Shown here one piece after another: positions 4,793 through 5,817 of a DNA stretch of 5,817 nt. Location: assembly GCA_003526065.1 (NCBI GenBank), contig DQBD01000286.1, positions 3,880 to 9,696 of the forward strand, in the 5' to 3' direction. Source of the stretch: Gammaproteobacteria bacterium. Lineage in GTDB: Bacteria; Pseudomonadota; Gammaproteobacteria; Immundisolibacterales; Immundisolibacteraceae. Both the position numbers and the translations under genes were made by a program. Numbering within the stretch: position 1 is the stretch's first letter; each line of letters opens with the position of its first letter. The notes under the pieces are model-generated. The model was given only the letters and a program-made list of their open reading frames with translations. It did not search any database and was not told the origin of the DNA.

Positions 4793-5817
4793 GTGTCCGT
4801 GCCGGAGCTGCCCGACCTGAGCGTCCTGCCGTCCGAGCTGAAGGACGACGCCCGCCAGCGGCTGGACGCCCTGCGCCGGTTGCCCGGGCTGGCCGAGCGC
4901 ATCGGCCACGGTGGCTGGTGGTCGGCGGCACCCGGGGTGCTGGCGGTCAGCCGTTTCGCTGCCGAGCTGTGCCAGACACAGCCGCAGCTGCTGGTTGAAC
5001 TGATCGACAGCGGCCGCCTGGAAGCCGCCGAGGATGAGGCCGCCCTCCGGACGTTGCTGGCCGGCGCACTGGAAGGCTGTGACGACGAGGCCGACCTGCG
5101 CCGGCGCCTGCGCCGGCTGCGCCAGCGCGAAATGCTGCGCATCGCCTGGCGCGACCTGGCCGGCTGGGCCGATCTCGACGAGACCTTGGGCGCGCTGTCC
5201 GGTCTGGCCGATGGCTGCCTCGACGGCGCGCTGCGCCATCTGCACGCCTGGCAGGCGCAGCAGCTGGGCGATCCGTGTGACGCCGACGGCCAGCCGGTGC
5301 GGCTGGTGGTGCTGGGCATGGGCAAGCTCGGTGGCGGCGAGCTCAATTTCTCGTCCGACATCGACCTCATGTTCGCCTTCGAGCACGCCGGCACCTGCAA
5401 CGGGCCGCGGGGCCTGAGCAACGAAGAGTTTTTCGTGCGCCTGGCGCGGCGGCTGATCGGTGTGCTGGATGACATCGAGGCCGGCGGGCGGGTGTTTCGG
5501 GTCGACATGCGCCTGCGCCCGTTCGGCAGCAGCGGGCCACTGGTGGTGTCCTTCGATGCCATGGAGGACTACTACCAGAGCCACGGCCGCGACTGGGAGC
5601 GCTACGCGCTGATCAAGGCACGCCCGGCCGCCGGCGACATCGGCGCCGGTGATCGGCTGCTCGAGCGCCTGCGTCCGTTCGTGTTCCGGCGCTATCTCGA
5701 CTTCGGCGCCATCGAGGCGCTGCTGCACCATGGCACCGACGCGCAGAAGCAGACCTACCTGCCCAATCTCATCGCCGGGAACTGGACCGGCACGATGAAT
5801 CTGACCGAGCCGCAGGC
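4793..5817 (+). CDS. glnE: GlnE glutamine synthetase adenylyltransferase/adenylyl-removing enzyme, 5' part, chimeric at its 3' end
   Basis: GlnE adds AMP to and removes it from glutamine synthetase in response to PII and glutamine. The frame is open to the window edge (341 residues plus 2 bases); full GlnE is about 950. Residues 1-310 match the N-terminal adenylyl-removing nucleotidyltransferase domain: LGMGKLGGGELNFSSDIDL (174-192) with metal-binding Asp189 and Asp191, VFRVDMRLRPFGSSG with Asp238, then a YYQSHGRDWERYALIKARP block and RPFVFRRYLDFGAIEAL. GlnE would next continue with a charged helix leading to the GGIREIEF motif. Instead, residues 311-341 look like an acyl-CoA dehydrogenase. 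The start is taken as GTG 4793; GTG 4799 is an alternative, a stop at 4781 excludes anything further upstream, and the ribosome site (TAGGG) is weak. The gene lies 4 bases after the lipoprotein stop, so coupling is likely. Identity of the first 310 residues is sure; the 3' end should not be trusted as native. Confidence 0.93.
   Translation, partial: MSVPELPDLSVLPSELKDDARQRLDALRRLPGLAERIGHGGWWSAAPGVLAVSRFAAELCQTQPQLLVELIDSGRLEAAEDEAALRTLLAGALEGCDDEADLRRRLRRLRQREMLRIAWRDLAGWADLDETLGALSGLADGCLDGALRHLHAWQAQQLGDPCDADGQPVRLVVLGMGKLGGGELNFSSDIDLMFAFEHAGTCNGPRGLSNEEFFVRLARRLIGVLDDIEAGGRVFRVDMRLRPFGSSGPLVVSFDAMEDYYQSHGRDWERYALIKARPAAGDIGAGDRLLERLRPFVFRRYLDFGAIEALLHHGTDAQKQTYLPNLIAGNWTGTMNLTEPQ
5705..5817 (+). 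other. Acyl-CoA dehydrogenase-like fragment joined in frame to glnE
   Basis: In the glnE frame this stretch reads GAIEALLHHG, TDAQKQTYLPNL, then WTGTMNLTEPQA at the window edge. This is the characteristic segment of acyl-CoA dehydrogenases of the DmdC/FadE type (about 600 residues), where the GAIEAL helix is followed by (G/S)DAQKxxYLP, a short loop and the FAD/substrate-binding WTGTMNLTEPQAGSD motif. It corresponds to part of the N-terminal/middle domain; neither the preceding roughly 100 residues nor anything later is present. Bases 5705-5722 (GAIEAL) can belong to either family, so the breakpoint lies in or next to them. The resemblance is read by eye from well-known motifs. It may be a true gene remnant, or sequence from another locus joined by mistake. 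Confidence 0.85.

Noticed and set aside
4252..5731. Minus-strand open frames opposite the lipoprotein and glnE genes
   Set aside because: They are shadows of strongly supported plus-strand genes and show Ser/Arg/Ala-rich composition without motifs.

Overview
The window is a GC-rich, almost fully coding stretch of bacterial DNA. Every recognisable gene lies on the plus strand. The gene content (system I cytochrome c maturation genes ccmC-ccmD-ccmE, an agmatine-to-putrescine pair, a glycine-zipper lipoprotein and glnE) fits a Gram-negative proteobacterium, most likely a GC-rich gammaproteobacterium. That placement rests on protein resemblance and gene order, not on a marker gene.

Layout. Positions 1-1033 hold the 3' part of ccmC, then ccmD and ccmE, joined by 4-base start/stop overlaps. 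These make the haem-handling part of the cytochrome c maturation machinery. The ccmF gene that usually follows ccmE is absent. Instead a GTGA overlap leads directly into an agmatine deiminase gene (aguA-like, 1030-2061), which overlaps an N-carbamoylputrescine amidase gene (aguB-like, 2058-2942). Together these two enzymes would turn agmatine into putrescine. After a 51-base gap with a good ribosome binding site comes a PLP-dependent alanine/serine-glyoxylate type aminotransferase (2994-4172). A 97-base gap with a strong 9-bp hairpin separates it from a small lipoprotein gene (4270-4788) encoding a Pro/Ala linker, a CxxC and a glycine-zipper segment. Four bases later glnE begins (4793), encoding the bifunctional glutamine synthetase adenylyltransferase/adenylyl-removing enzyme.

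The most striking observation is at the right end. The glnE reading frame is convincing up to about residue 310 (the FRRYLDFGAIEAL region). It then continues, without a frame change, into sequence typical of an acyl-CoA dehydrogenase of the DmdC/FadE type (GTDAQKQTYLP..., WTGTMNLTEPQA). The two families can share the peptide GAIEAL at this point, so the switch sits on about 18 bases of likely microhomology (5705-5722). This looks like a chimeric join, either an assembly or amplification artefact or a real rearrangement that destroyed glnE, and not a functional fusion. Apart from that I see no mobile element, CRISPR array, RNA gene or unknown defence-like system, and the remaining genes belong to known families.
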